Assembly (NCBI GenBank): GCA_025766275.1
Contig: JAFKAC010000012.1
Span: 930,001-994,000, forward strand
Reading direction: 5' to 3'
Source: Lactarius indigo
Taxonomy: Eukaryota > Basidiomycota > Agaricomycetes > Russulales > Russulaceae
DNA: 64,000 nucleotides
Part shown: one piece after another, positions 47,429-59,315 of the stretch
How the letters are laid out: each line of letters opens with the position of its first letter
Numbering within the stretch: the first letter of the stretch is position 1
Notes under the pieces: model-generated
Databases searched by the model: none
Seen by the model: the letters and a program-made list of their open reading frames with translations, nothing else
Told to the model about the DNA's origin: nothing
Program-made: the position numbers and the translations under genes

Positions 47429-48854
47429 TATGATCGGGAGTCAAGTTGGCGACGATGGCGAAGTTTTCATTATCTCGTCGCGCATCTCGGCCTCAACCAC
47501 CGTGAGATTAGGTCTGCAGTGCTGACAGGATACGATTATTCCACGCTTGTTGAACGCTTGGTTGAACGATTTCAGTACATGCGTACAAAATGAAGTGGTA
47601 AGAAAATGCTGAGTCTTATGTCATCCGGACGCAGAGAACCAGTCGCCGACTTTTCATCCACCTTCTACGTTTTGGTGGCCAATTGCGAACTCCGGTTCTT
47701 CATTGCCATCGCTGATAATCGCCACCTGATCCGCAGCGTGGCCTCCCCACAATTTATACAGGTATACGTGATAGCGCGACAGATAGCAATTGGCTCAGTG
47801 CTGCCATGTTACGAAAGTGCATACGTTTTTGATCCATAATCGATAATCTCTAAATCTGCCGGAACCGGAACCACCGGATGGGCGACCCGTTCTCATTGCT
47901 TCCGTCAAGTTGCCGACGCATGGGACTCTGCTTCTTGTTGACTGGCTTGGGTCGTCTCTGTCACCTCACACGCGTATCCTGGCAGACGTATATTCGACAG
48001 TGATGGTGTGGCTAACTTCGGGTCGGCCTCGAGCCGCGCGACCGACTTCAGAAGAGGAAGGGTTCAATTGGTCAAATGGTTACGGAGCTTGAACCGAGAA
48101 CTGACCAGTTCAACACGCGGGCAGTGATACTTGTCTACGGCGGAGGTTCTCTTCGTCGTTACCGACCGTATCGATGGGGACAAATCGTATGGCAGACCCC
48201 TACTTTCGTTGACTGATGAATTACAGACCAGATACTACTACACCTCGGCAACACCTATGCGCCGAACATCAACTGCTGTCAGCGCCAGAGGCTCTAAGAA
48301 TTGCCAGCCTGGAAGTCACGAGCGGCATTCACCAAGAAAACGCACCCAGGTTGTCATCGCCATCGCCAAGCTAGTGTGTGGAATGTCATCGCGAAAGGTG
48401 ACGACGCCGCTCGCGAATTATTTGCGCGAGTTCACTAGTCTGAGTCGTTGAAGCGCGGAAGCAATGTTCGTCGTGGCCTGCCCTAGCCAGACCCAGGAGT
48501 GGGAATTGGGCCTTTCCATGATAAGAGACCTACTGTAACAGAACTAAAAGATATCACATGGTGGCAAGAACTCAAAGCCCCCCCGTCCCTTGCCGTTACT
48601 ACATCCTCCGTGAAAGGCTCAAAAGTTCTCTTAGTCTGAATTTTAAGTTTAAGGTGGGGTTTTTTTCACTGAAAGGCTGGTTCAAGCTTCAAGCTTCAAG
48701 GTCGAAAGGCCAGCGCGTTGACGCCGACACGTTTACAAATTGAATACGTTACAGTAAGAGTGGAATCTACAAGAAAATAACTTCTTCATCGCTCCCTCTC
48801 ATCATTGTAACAAACGCTTGAAATACTACGAAACCACAGGAGACAGCTGCGCGA
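47429..48854. other. Intergenic stretch, TBCA upstream and aldolase downstream flanks
   Basis: About 1.4 kb without a supported gene. A short direct repeat (ttcaagcttcaagcttcaag) lies near 48682. Several small open frames show no codon structure or family match. Confidence 0.4.
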
Positions 48855-50529
48855 TTATAGTCGGTCTGCCACATAATTGTCAACGACGGTAATTGTGAGA
48901 GAGCATAATAAATCCACTTACTGACGTTGCCAAGGTCGTGGCATGCGACCTTGACACGTTCCGTGAGCGTCTTTTCGCCCTCACGGACCCAGACACGAGG
49001 ATCGTAGAACTAGATATCGTCCTTAGTGACACTCTTCTACTTCCAAAGATCGGCTTACCTTCTTGTTGGGCTTGTCAGCTCCCTCTGGGTTGCCGACTTG
49101 GGTAAGAAGATAGTCCTTCTTCTTTAGCACAAAGTCCTGAACACCGTCCATCAGATTCTGCCGGGGATTACCCAGGAAAGAGCATGCTCACCCGAATACC
49201 GGCGAGATACGCGAATTGGGTGTCTATGCAGCTGTCAAGACCCTCAAATAGCAGTTGGTAAGGTAACACAGACCGGTATCCACGTTCATCTTGACAACAC
49301 CATTGTTGACGGCTGTCTGGATTTCGTCCTTGGTAGAGCCAGAGCCGCCGTGGAAAACGAGGAAACTTAGGAGTACCGGGCGCGACGGGTCATCATCGTG
49401 CCGCTTATGAGAAGAAGCTTGCCACCTACAGAGGATGCTCAGCTTTGCCGCCGACCTTCTCTTTAGCATATGCCTGGTGTTTAGCAAGAAGCTCGGGGTG
49501 CAGCCGAACATTTCCGGGTTTGTAAACGCCGTGCACGTTACCGAACGCAGCCGCTATGCTGAAGTTGGGACTAATTGGCGACAGTGCAGAGTATACGTCG
49601 TATACCTCCTCTGGCTGGGTGTACAGGCTGTTGTTGTCGACACCAGTATTGTCGACGCCATCTTCCTCACCACCCGTAATGCCGATTTCCATTTCAAGCC
49701 AGATACCCAATGGTGCCATGCGTTTGAAATATTTGACGCACGTCGCAATGTTTTGATCCTTCGGTTCCTCGGAGAGATCGAGCATGTGAGAAGAGAATAG
49801 GGCTTCCTGGTGCTGCTTGAAGTAAGCCTCATCTGCTTCGAGCATGCCATCGAACCAAGGAAGGAGCTTTTTAGCACAGTGGTCAGAGTGCAGGACTACG
49901 GGACTGATGGCAAAACTGCGAGTTAGAGGGGCAAAGACGTGCACCCGATGCTAGCGACGTACACGCCATATGCCTTGGCTACGGTTCGGATGTGGTGCGC
50001 AGCAGCAATGGCACCAGTAATGGAAGCCTGCTGCTGGTCATTGGCCAAGCCCTTCCCTGCAAAGTAAGCGCTACCGCCCTGTGAGACTTGAAGGATGACG
50101 GGCGACTTGATGTCTCTGCTCTTTGGTCAGGGTTGAAAAATATCCATGAAAGTGGTCGCTGACCGGGCAGCTTCGAGCGCGGCATTGGCGGTAGAGGACG
50201 AAGTCACGTTCTGTGGTACTCAGTTCGAACCTTTGATATGATAAGATCGATTGTCGCACTCACGATGGCCTATAGATGAGACGCGAGAAAGTCAATCGGG
50301 GAATCGTGTAGAGAAAAGGTCACGAACAGGAATGGCAAACTGAAAAATCAGGTTCTTAGCATTGGGACATTGTATAGATTCGGAATGATTCAGACCTTGT
50401 TATCCTTGGCGTATTGGAAAAGTTTCCTGACGTTGTCGCCAGTGAGGACGCCGGGCTAGGAATATCAGTAAGGATTCCACAGGATTGGAAGTCGATAGAT
50501 CGTACTGGGACAATGTCAAGAACGCCCAT
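48855..50529 (-). CDS. FBA1: Class II fructose-bisphosphate aldolase
   Basis: This enzyme cleaves fructose-1,6-bisphosphate in glycolysis. The start MGVLDIVP (ATG 50529) lies just behind tctataaaac. Exons continue PGVLTGDNVRKLFQYAKDNK, FAIP-AI, NVTSSSTANAALEAA, IKSPVILQVSQGGSAYFAGK, then PVVLHSDHCAKKLLPWFDGM (zinc and catalytic region), LEMEIGITGGEEDGVDNTGV, SPNFSIAAAFGNVHGVYKPG, FHGGSGSTKDEIQTAVNNGV and VKMNVDT, and the C-terminal YDPRVWVREGEKTL. The zinc histidines (HSDH, GNVHG, FHGG) and the Asp in SDH are present. A final splice after GNV gives the family ending GNVNRL at 48855. At least eight introns are present, some much shorter exons than usual. Length, about 360 residues, is normal. 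Confidence 0.93.
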
Positions 50530-51024
50530 GTTTTATAGATCGGAAAGGTAAACGAATGAGTGAAGCAAGCAGGGGAGGTGTTTGGAGCGATCAATCGTGG
50601 GACCGACCAGCCTTTTATCCTGTGCTCAGCGCCCAGCCGCCGCTCCGAAAGCTCCGTCATCATCTCGATAGCCCTGGGGTCTGAAAAACGGAATCGACCG
50701 TTCTGGTACAGTATCTGCACGTTCTCGTCCCGCGACTAGCTCTGGTCGTACCCAGGCATAACCTCGGCCTCGGAGCTGAAAAATTCATCTCAAGAGAAGC
50801 CCGAAAACAGTCCCTCTGTGGACTCCGGTGGCTCCTGAAGCACAATAGAGCGCCATGGCTAGCATTGGTGTATCCGATGGGGTACGAACAATGACCCCAC
50901 GCTTTCCGTGCCGATGCAGGGGGGATAAAGCGAAAGTAAGCGAGCACATCGAGGCGCCCGAGCTATGTATTAATACTACAAACGTCCGACACATCCAAGT
51001 CCGATGCCTATCTACAACGCTCGC
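50530..51024. promoter_or_regulatory. Promoter region of aldolase gene
   Basis: This lies between the aldolase start and the end of the S41 peptidase gene, both on the minus strand. A TATA-like tataaaac sits only a few bases before the ATG on the minus strand, so it is more likely leader than a true TATA box. No gene was recognised. Confidence 0.35.
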
Positions 51025-53754
51025 CTAACCGAAGATTTCCCGGGCTCTGTGCTGATATTTCAACCTAGTGTTTTGATATGTACTGGAGTGTCACTTACGC
51101 GAAAATCCAGAGATTTTGAGGGTCGTTGTAGGTGTCGGCCGTGTATGGGAAGCGAACTGTTCAGGAACTTTGTCAGTACCGAGCAGTCCTAGGAAGTTTG
51201 CATGACGTGACTCACGCGTCGGGGGTTCCGAGTAATAGGCTAAAATGTGTGGGGATGGGAGTTGACATCCATCGCCATGACATTATCAGGCAATTAAATT
51301 ACTCACCAATGGGTATAGCCTCATCAAAGTAGCTATACGCAGTCCGCCAATTATGACTGGGCAAGCGAGGGTCAATGAATACTCAAGGTCACCAAAGAGT
51401 TTTCGTACCGTATATTGGCAGAAACTAATCTGCCAGAATCGGGTCAAAAGCGTGTAGCCAAAACATACAGCATACTCACAAATCCGGCGGCGCATGAGGA
51501 TCCTAATTAGATCTTTCTCTGAGCAGAGCACGCTGACGTCATTAAATGTTACACGTACGTTTTTAAGTCCTGCCGTCTTAATTTCAGAGTCGAGGTCTAT
51601 CCACTCCAAAACCTGGTGTCCGGCCATGCCTGTTACGTTCTTGTTAAAAAGCATGGAAAGAGCGACATGAACAGTACCTTTGAACTCTATGCTCTGTCCT
51701 GGGCGACTGCCGAATACCGCAATCGTTGTGTTGTGACGTTCCTTCATGAGGGTGATAAACAATGCGCAGGTCGACGCACAGTTTCCGTTTGTAACTAAGG
51801 AAAAATATGAATTAAAACAGGTTAGCGTAGCATACCAAAGGGAATACCAATAGCAACTCGAGACAAATCGAACGGGGCCCGAGTTGGAACAGATACGGGG
51901 GTGGCACAAGTGTCCTAAGCACTGTCAAAACGATCTATGGAGTGTGGAGGTCCTACATCGACTACCCACATGGAAGCGCTGGGACGTGGTGCCCCTGATG
52001 CTACCGATATCTACCGGAAGCGCTGGGGAAATGAAGTTGAAATCGTTGGGGAACAGCGTATCATTTAGGAACGCCCCTGAGGTAAGCATCAGCACTCTCC
52101 GAAACGTGAAGGAAATCCCGTACACTGCTCTGGAGCGTAAAATGAGTCGTTTCCGCTGATCCGTTCCGCTATTACCCGATCGACTACCTTCTGCGCGAGC
52201 ACGTTTCCTCGAACGGCACTCTGGAAGCCACTAAGGTGTGCCCGTCAGACAGGCCGTAGTGGTAAACAGACATCAAGCCCTCACGGGTATCCAAAGCTGA
52301 GCCCAGATAGGTACTGGTGTAGGTAAATTCCTTGGCATACGAACCCCCCCGGATTGTTTGTAAGGTCAATGAGAAGCCGAGTCGCCCCTGCGTCCCTGAG
52401 AGAAGCGATTGTAGCAGCTAAATCCAGCTGGAATTGCTCGTAGCTAGGTTCTTGGAAAGACCCTACGAAGAGCTACCAGCGGTCAATTGTCGCAAGTGGA
52501 AAATGTGGCACAACTCACGACGCCAGTCGTACGGTCCGGGAGGACATACGAAACCATGTAACTAGCATTTGCATTCGCCACTGGTAATGACGGTTGAAAT
52601 TGAATTGGTAGCCCAACTGCATCAGAAGGTGAACGAGTAATGCCTTTAGGCGGAGGTTTCTGAGGAGGCGGCCGCTGATGAGGTTGTCGACGGGACGACT
52701 TCGAACCCCTGTCCACGCCGTTTGTATTGGCGTTCGCAGCGCAGTTGTTTGCCCAACTGGTTTGAAGTTGAAATCATGCAGGTAAAATGAGGTCAGAAAA
52801 AGACCCACTATGAATCCCGGTCCGAAAAACTGTTCCCCGTAAATACGTCCAGGAACGGCACCGTGACAGTTTCAGCTTGCGTAGCTCCCACTGGCACCAA
52901 TGAGAACGTCAGGTTCTCTATGGGATTGAAAACCCTTCCAGCTAGATCTCCAAATTTTTGCGAGAACGAAGAGCCGGAAAGTCTATATCCGGTAAAAACG
53001 CTATTCACGCGGACTCCATGATCGAGATAATTGCCAGTTACTGTGTCTGCGACCAAGTCCACGTAGTCGTATGGGTCTTGGCCTTCAATCTGGAGGACTT
53101 GCGCGCCTGCCAGTCGTTTCCAATCGAAGTTAATCGACTCGTAGTAGCTAACAAAGCCTGGAGGCACCAGCGAAATGAAGGCGGCTGCGTCCGATGCAAT
53201 GTATACACCTTCGACGCCACCGACAGATATGGAAACCACAGGGGTTGGGAGAAGAGCTTCCCAGGTTACGTAACAGTGGGGAAACCACACTGCGAAGGCG
53301 ATAAATACTGCTGTACGATTCATCGTTTGATACTACTCACACGTATGCCCATCATTTAGTTGGTTGATAATGTTATACAGGTCGAGGTTGAAGTCATAGT
53401 CAGTCTGAGGACACATTAGTCGTACAGAGGATGGAGTGGGTTGTATTTCCTCACCGCATATGATGTGGAGCTTATCCGGGCAAGTTCTGCACGTATGTTT
53501 ATCGTACTTGGGAAAGGAGTACTCGACCTTGGGTAATAGTCCTCGAAGGTGTAAAAATCGAAGACTCTCGACACAGTAGTCATCACATTTGTCCGAAGCG
53601 TCTCGTTGAACGGAAAGGACCTCAAACAAGCCAGTGCGTCCCGAGGTGTCGAAAAAATCGATCCGGCGATAGCGGCGCAAGGGTCAGAGCGAGCCGGCGC
53701 GGCGATAGCGATAGCTGAAAGGAGGTTCAGAACAATGAGCCCAGAGAGTAGCAT
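51025..53754 (-). CDS. Secreted S41-family (CPAF-like) serine peptidase
   Basis: The start MLLSGLIVLNLLSAIAIAAP (ATG 53754) is a clear signal peptide, followed by CAAIAGSIFSTPRDALACLR and NVMTTVSRVFDFYTFEDYY. Later exons give DYDFNLDLYNIINQLNDGHT, INFDWKRLAGAQVLQIEGQD and YDYVDLVADTVTGNYLDHGV (PDZ-like part), a variable Pro/Arg-rich loop, FQLDLAATIASLRDAGATRL, LLIDLTNNPGGFVCQGIYLH, FDLSRVAIVTNGNCASTCAL (catalytic Ser codon 51772-51774), IAVFGSRPGQSIEFKG and a tail RFPYTADTYNDPQNLWIFA. All exons join with GT-AG introns, so the gene seems intact. Family members resemble bacterial CPAF/tail-specific proteases; in agaricomycetes they are secreted and their substrates are unknown. The exact 3' end (51025) is uncertain. 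Confidence 0.82.
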
Positions 53755-56023
53755 CGCAGTAAGTTAGACACTTCTGCACGCAAAAATACATGCAAGTTGG
53801 AACGGATTCTGGGGAGATCGCTCCTCGAACGAGGCATTTTAAACGATCCCAGTAACGGCATACGAAGCAAGGAGCGGAACAGTCGGCCGCCTCACGAAGA
53901 CTGAGAACCAGAAGCGCACCAGAGTGTAACGTCCGTGATGCGGAGACGGGATTGCAGTGCCCGACTCTCAAACCCTACTGGATTAGGGAAAAGTATAAAC
54001 TGGACCAGTTGTTTATCTTGACTCAGTCCGAAGGAGAGGAATTCAGGCTATAGTACGGACCACGATTGGACTGGGTCCTTGCAAAAGCACTCAGCTGGCC
54101 ACCTGCCAGGGCCCTGGAGATACACGAAATGGCCAGATGTTTCCTGTCAGCACATTGCAGGCTGGTGTCTACATGTAGAAACAAAGGCTGCGATGCTAGA
54201 GAAGCACGAAGAACAAAGCAGGGAACACCAGTAGAGCGCCAAAGGCTAGATTAGGGAACCCGATGGGTTCGTCTTCGAAACATATTTTCTTGAAGTCATG
54301 TCGTGAAGGTCAAGTGGTTCGACTCGTTCTCAACCAAGATTCAGCGCTGATCCGCCGCTCCACCACCACCTACAACTGTCTTAGTACAAATTCACCGGCG
54401 ACAAGCATCGCCGATCTGCAAAACCTGGGGCGCAGTCGCATGCGGATCGCCACAAGGGAAGTGCAGTGATCGCAAGGATCTTGAGGACTGCTTCCACCAA
54501 AAAAAAACATAAAAGGAAATAAATATCTTGTGCTTATTTGGTAGCTGAAGTGCAGATCGCGTGCCACGTACTTCAAGGACAAGTCGCTAGCAGACATACA
54601 GCCAGATTGAGGAAAGGCCGGCCTCTCGTTGAGCATGAAGGGCCGGGAGAGCGTGTGATCTAACACAGGAATTACAGTAGTCGCGTGCTTCTCCAGATAG
54701 TTCTTGTCATAGGAAGCTTCGTAGACTAACCATTACTCTTGTTCCCTTTGTATCGGACTCTCACGCATTCTAAAGCGTTCATCGAGGATGGTTGGGAAGT
54801 GTCCGCGGGTTGTGATTGAGTTTGCACGTGGCACGTTCGACCATGCGAGGCTCCAGCCGAGAATCAACGAAGTGTGAACGTGGAGGTTACGAAAAGTTGT
54901 ATAAGCCCAATCCAGACGGGTGCTGACAGAATGGACTTAAGTGCGGGACCCGACCTGTCGAATGTGGTCGTCCGAACTACGGAGTGGGTTCAGCCTAGAA
55001 CGGATTCAAGAGTCTCTAAGGTGTCTTCGCCACTGTTACGTACAGACACAACGCTCCTCAAACGGCATCCACGGAAGATGCTGTATCTGGGACCAAAAAA
55101 AAACGCACCTCCAAAAGGGATCACAACTCTATGCGTGATGCCATATTGGTTACAGAAGTGGAGTAAAGACTCTCGCCCAAAACCCGCATACATGAGCATG
55201 GGTTACCACGGTCCAACCCAAAGACGGAACGGAAAGTGATACGGCCACTGTTACCATATCTGATCGTCAGCGAACTCTCGTGCAGCCCTAATCTTTAGTA
55301 CGATCTGTATCAATGGCATATAGAGAAGATCATGCCCCACGCGAAAATGTCAGTTTCTCGCGCAAAGAATGGCTAGATCTTCCAAATGGTGACGATAGGC
55401 GAGGGAATCACACCATGCTTCTCACATATAAATGACAATGGATACGTGGCGTGTTGTTGTACATAATACAAAGACTTTGACCAATCAACCATCCCGACTC
55501 GGCTTGACAGTCAGGTGTGCTGCTGCGGGACAGAAGGCATGCACTAAAGCAACGCGATCAAGGCGGCCGTCCGAAAGGTTGGGGTTAAATGAAACTTCGA
55601 ACGAATTTCCCCCACCTGGGGACAGGACGACAGACTAGGTCGCATACTCCATAGTTTTTATGGCCGTTACTCTGGACAAGACGGTTAGTGCGCGACAAAA
55701 GAGGTATAACGACCACACGCACTGGAACGGGCACGCATTTTTCGGCGTTTACGTCTGAGCCTACGAGACCTCTTTTTCTTCCACTTCTCTCTCATTCTGA
55801 AAATGTTCCGCCTCAATGTTAGAAAAGATTAGGAAGTTTGATAAACGACTTACATGACTTGGTAAAGAGAGGACTTGGAGAGGGTGATTTGGAAGATGGC
55901 TAAGTTACTTGAGGCTTGAAGAGCTGTACAGTACATGACTAACACTTTTCCACGACATTCCACGTGATTTTGGGCTCTGTATCTCCGATCTGCACGAAAC
56001 CGTCCCGCATCTGCTCGAGAGGC
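53755..56023. other. Long intergenic stretch (2.3 kb)
   Basis: Short open frames on both strands show neither family similarity nor consistent splice signals. An A-rich tract (54,498-54,525) and a second one (55,096) are present. Nothing else was recognised. Confidence 0.4.
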
Positions 56024-57095
56024 ATGGGGAAGCAAAGGAAGAGGAAAGCAATCTCCGCTGCCTTGCACTCAGAGATTTCAGAGTACGCTTCCTTACTTCG
56101 CGTCTTGCGTGCAACAGACACACTCGACATTGCCACCCACCTCACCCGACGGGATTCTCCTCACGAAACGGGGCGGGCCGCGTCCGTACATGAAGAACCA
56201 AGTCAGCGTGACACCCCCACATCGTCCCGCGTGGAGAGTAAACGTGCCACGAGTTCGCTTGATGAAGAGACTGGCCGATCATCGCCTGAAGGTGATTCTG
56301 TGCATCCTGGAAGGTCGTGGAAAAACTGGACTCGATGGCCTCTTGTCCCAGAGGACGTTCACCTCCCCGAGTGGGGGTTCGAAGACGAAGTGTACTCACT
56401 TGCAAAACAGGTCCTGTTATCCGATGTCTCGTATCAGGATCCCCCTCTCGCAGCCTCGTCGTCGCGATTCCGTGGTGCAGACTCTGATGATTCTAATGTG
56501 CTCGTGGAAGACCGGGCTGAAGTGCTGTTGCCCCCATCATCGTTGCGCGCTTTAGCCGATGTGTCCTCATCCCACTTGGAGCGCATTTTGTCGGCTCTGG
56601 CGTCATATAGCCTTTCCGCGGAGGAGAGCACCCACGACCGAAGTCACCCTATCGGTTGGGAGAGTGTCCTCAATGTTGTTGGCGCCGCTGGGCTCGTCGA
56701 TGGCAAGTAAGTCCGGTGACTCTTATTGCCTGGTACATACTTATCAATACCCGTGTCGTCTTCTAGCACCATACGAAATGTGAAATCACGCCTTACGACC
56801 ATCTACGGTTCCCAGACCGGTCCGTAGACCGATTTTATCCATGTTTTTCCGTTTACCCTTTCCTCTCGTAACAGATGTAATAGATCCGAGCGATGGCATA
56901 GGCAATGTCGAAGCGCCCACAATGGTGGCACTTCACGATCTAGATGTTGCCGACATCATTGGTGGCGAGAACTCTGGGACCTGTAGGAGTCTAGACAGTC
57001 GGAAGGAGGGTCTGTATGAAAAACCCAATCGTGGGGCACCAACGACACCTGCACGTCCACGTGCCGGAACCTCTTCTTCCGACAGCGAAGAGTAA
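56024..57095 (+). CDS. Nuclear-type protein, Rrn9-like candidate (tentative)
   Basis: The first usable ATG is at 56024 (MGKQRKRKAISAALHSEISE). The open frame extends upstream only from a GTG. After a basic start and YASLLRVLRATDTLDIATHL, a Ser/Glu-rich linker leads to SWKNWTRWPLVPEDVHLPEW and GFEDEVYSLAKQVL, then LPPSSLRALADVSSSHLERI and IGWESVLNVVGAAGLVDG. Two introns follow (56707-56773 and about 56821-56874). The second removes an in-frame stop and continues DVIDPSDGIGNVEAPTMVAL to an acidic tail SSSDSEE at 57095. The W-x-R-W-P-L...P-E-W...D-E-V pattern recalls the Rrn9 domain of RNA polymerase I upstream factors, but this is from memory and weak. The gene itself is well supported by the splice structure. 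Confidence 0.62.
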
Positions 57096-57466
57096 GGTGG
57101 TTTCCTGGTATATCGGAACCATCGGCAATTCTGCGGACGTCAGCTCCTCAAGGCATTTGAAACGTTCGTACTTTTTTCCGGAACATCTGGATGTCTTAAC
57201 AATTCTGCTAGACGACAAATGCCTTGGTTGGCTCTTTGTTGTTTCAGCTCATTCATTTCCGGCCCTTGCCATGTTCTGAGCAACTCAGTTTTGGGGATAT
57301 GATAATTGCTCCCCACCTCCACGCGTACATACACCTCTTCCATATCTACGGAAACGGAACTTCTGCCCCCTCATGTCACCACCGCAGGTGTCAGAGTTAC
57401 ATGATGCCTACCCTTGTTAGTATAGTACACACATTACGTACTACGCGTAGTAACTTCGTGTACATG
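57096..57466. other. Convergent 3' flanks
   Basis: 371 bases between the ends of two convergent genes. No features recognised. Confidence 0.4.
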
Positions 57467-58437
57467 TCAGGTTGCGTTCGCTCCGGTCATCACTTCGTAA
57501 AGTCCATCCACCTGTCTGCGCCCAAGTCTCTCGCTCCAGAGCTGCATGATAGGATACCACTCGTCCTTCGATCGAGGCATTCCCACTCCACTCTTCTCTA
57601 CATCTATGACCCTCGTGAAGCCTTTTCGGAAAGCTGGAAGGGCATCCCTCGGTAGGGATGGCTCTGCGGGCGGCGGGCGATGAAACACGAGAATGGGTGT
57701 CGTACACAGTGCCGAGAGGGTAGGGTATGAAAGCAAGGGTCCACCGACAGTCACGACCGAGCCGAACGACTGCGATAACGTATTGTCAGATGTCTGCTGG
57801 AGCTGGAACGTGCGGCGCCACCACTTCTGCGCCGACTCGGCTGCAACGCTGCCCCCCTGGGCAAAGCCGAAGAGATGGATGCGGTGCGCAGGCCATCCGC
57901 AATCGCCGACGAGGTGGTCGAACACGCGCATCATGTAGTCGATTGCCGTCGTCGGATTTGGGTGCGCCAGGACGTCGCCGAGCGGATCGAAGGAAGGGTA
58001 CCACTGGAACGCCTGCTCGTACAGATACGGTATCCTTTGTGCCGTACGAGAAAAAACAAGGCGGTTACATGAAGGCTTTAATATGGAAGCTCGCGGGACG
58101 GCACGCACTGCTCGGGTGCCCGAAGAGCGAGGGTGGCCGTCTGAGGAAGCTTGAAAGAGCGGGCGAGTTTTCCGAAGGGGAGATGGGTGTCCCCTACGCG
58201 TACATGTCAATGGAGCCAGAAGTGGTGGATCAGAAGCGTTCAGCCTCCGAAAAAGAAACAAAGGCCGTGCGGACCAAGACCGTGGAGAAGGACGAGGAGA
58301 TTCTCATCGGTTCCGTCATCGCTGGGCGAATAATCGAATGGCGCAGAGATAGCGGTCGATTGTGGCGGGGGCTTGACCTTGGGACGTGTGGCGTCCACAG
58401 GGGCCGCCTCCACTTCTAAATGGAACTCTGAGGCCAT
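57467..58437 (-). CDS. Alpha/beta-hydrolase-fold protein without nucleophile serine
   Basis: The start is MASEFHLEVEAAPVDATRPK (ATG 58437), then DENLLVLLHGLGDT, where the HGLGD oxyanion region is split by an 84-nt intron, and PFGKLARSFKLPQTATLALR, APEQIPYLYEQAFQWYPSFD, CGWPAHRIHLFGFAQGGSVA, and an end region KSGVGMPRSKDEWYPIMQLW to GLYEVMTGANAT. The fold and motif order are those of the phospholipase/carboxylesterase (acyl-protein thioesterase-like) group. At the nucleophile elbow, however, the sequence is G-F-A-Q-G, with Ala where GxSxG has Ser. The C-terminal region also shows no obvious catalytic His. It may be a non-catalytic member or use another residue. Splice phases are consistent, so it is not an evident pseudogene. 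Confidence 0.78.
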
Positions 58438-59315
58438 CGTGCTTGGAGTGCTTTGGGTACGAGTACGAGGGACTGCTCTTGGTAGGGGCTTCCTTTCAAC
58501 TGCCTAAATTTGTCGCACATTCAAAGTGTCATCGAGTCATCACATCATGTCATTCCCAAGGCTGTACAGTAATCCGCTTATTGCCCGAAGCCGCTCCCAC
58601 TTCCCGGGTTTCCTGATACGCGAAGAAACGACTCGCGATGTATGGTATGATTGCAGTGAATGCACAAGAATCGCAGCCAATTTCACTCATGCCGAAATCG
58701 ATGGAACCCCTCTAAACACCTCGTATATTTACCGAAGATGATCGGCTTTTGCACACGTAGCACCTCTTCCCTCGGCAATGGCTGGCTCGCCATGAGGTTT
58801 TTGAAGCCCCCAAATTACTCTCAAAAAATTTCTTTGTTGGTACCTGAGAAAAATTCGGGAGACATACTCCAAACCATGAACAAAAAAATCGGAGGGGATC
58901 GGACGTGTGTAAAACTGTAAAACGTCGTTACGGCACAACCGTGGTCACTCGAAGGTTTGACAAGCTAAAGTTCAACACGTCAAATGTAGAGAAGCACGTA
59001 CGTATACGGTGACAAGAACGTCGGGCCCATATCGTGCCAGTGCAGCCTGCATCCTCAGCATCTCACTCACGCCACTCACTAAGACGGTCACCAGCGCTCG
59101 ACTTGAACTAGAACGGTCAAGGTATTCAGTCAACCCATAGAATGCGTATAACGCCCGCCCGGTGAGGAAGGATTGGAAGCCAAAAAAATTTTGTAAGTTC
59201 TTCTGATCCGTTACGAAGGGTCATCCATCATGTCTTGTACAAGAAGGTGGGCCACATACACACGGTTTGTCGAACAAAAACAATTGCACTGCCCAGTGCT
59301 CACCAAATGCGCCGG
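58438..59315. other. Intergenic stretch
   Basis: This includes the promoter of the alpha/beta-hydrolase gene and the 3' flank of the DUF1308 gene. No supported coding sequence. Small open frames around 58,540-58,920 have no recognisable features. Confidence 0.4.

Noticed and set aside
58538..58920. Small plus-strand open frames in the gap before the DUF1308 gene
   Set aside because: No domain, no splice structure, and no conserved motif recognised.
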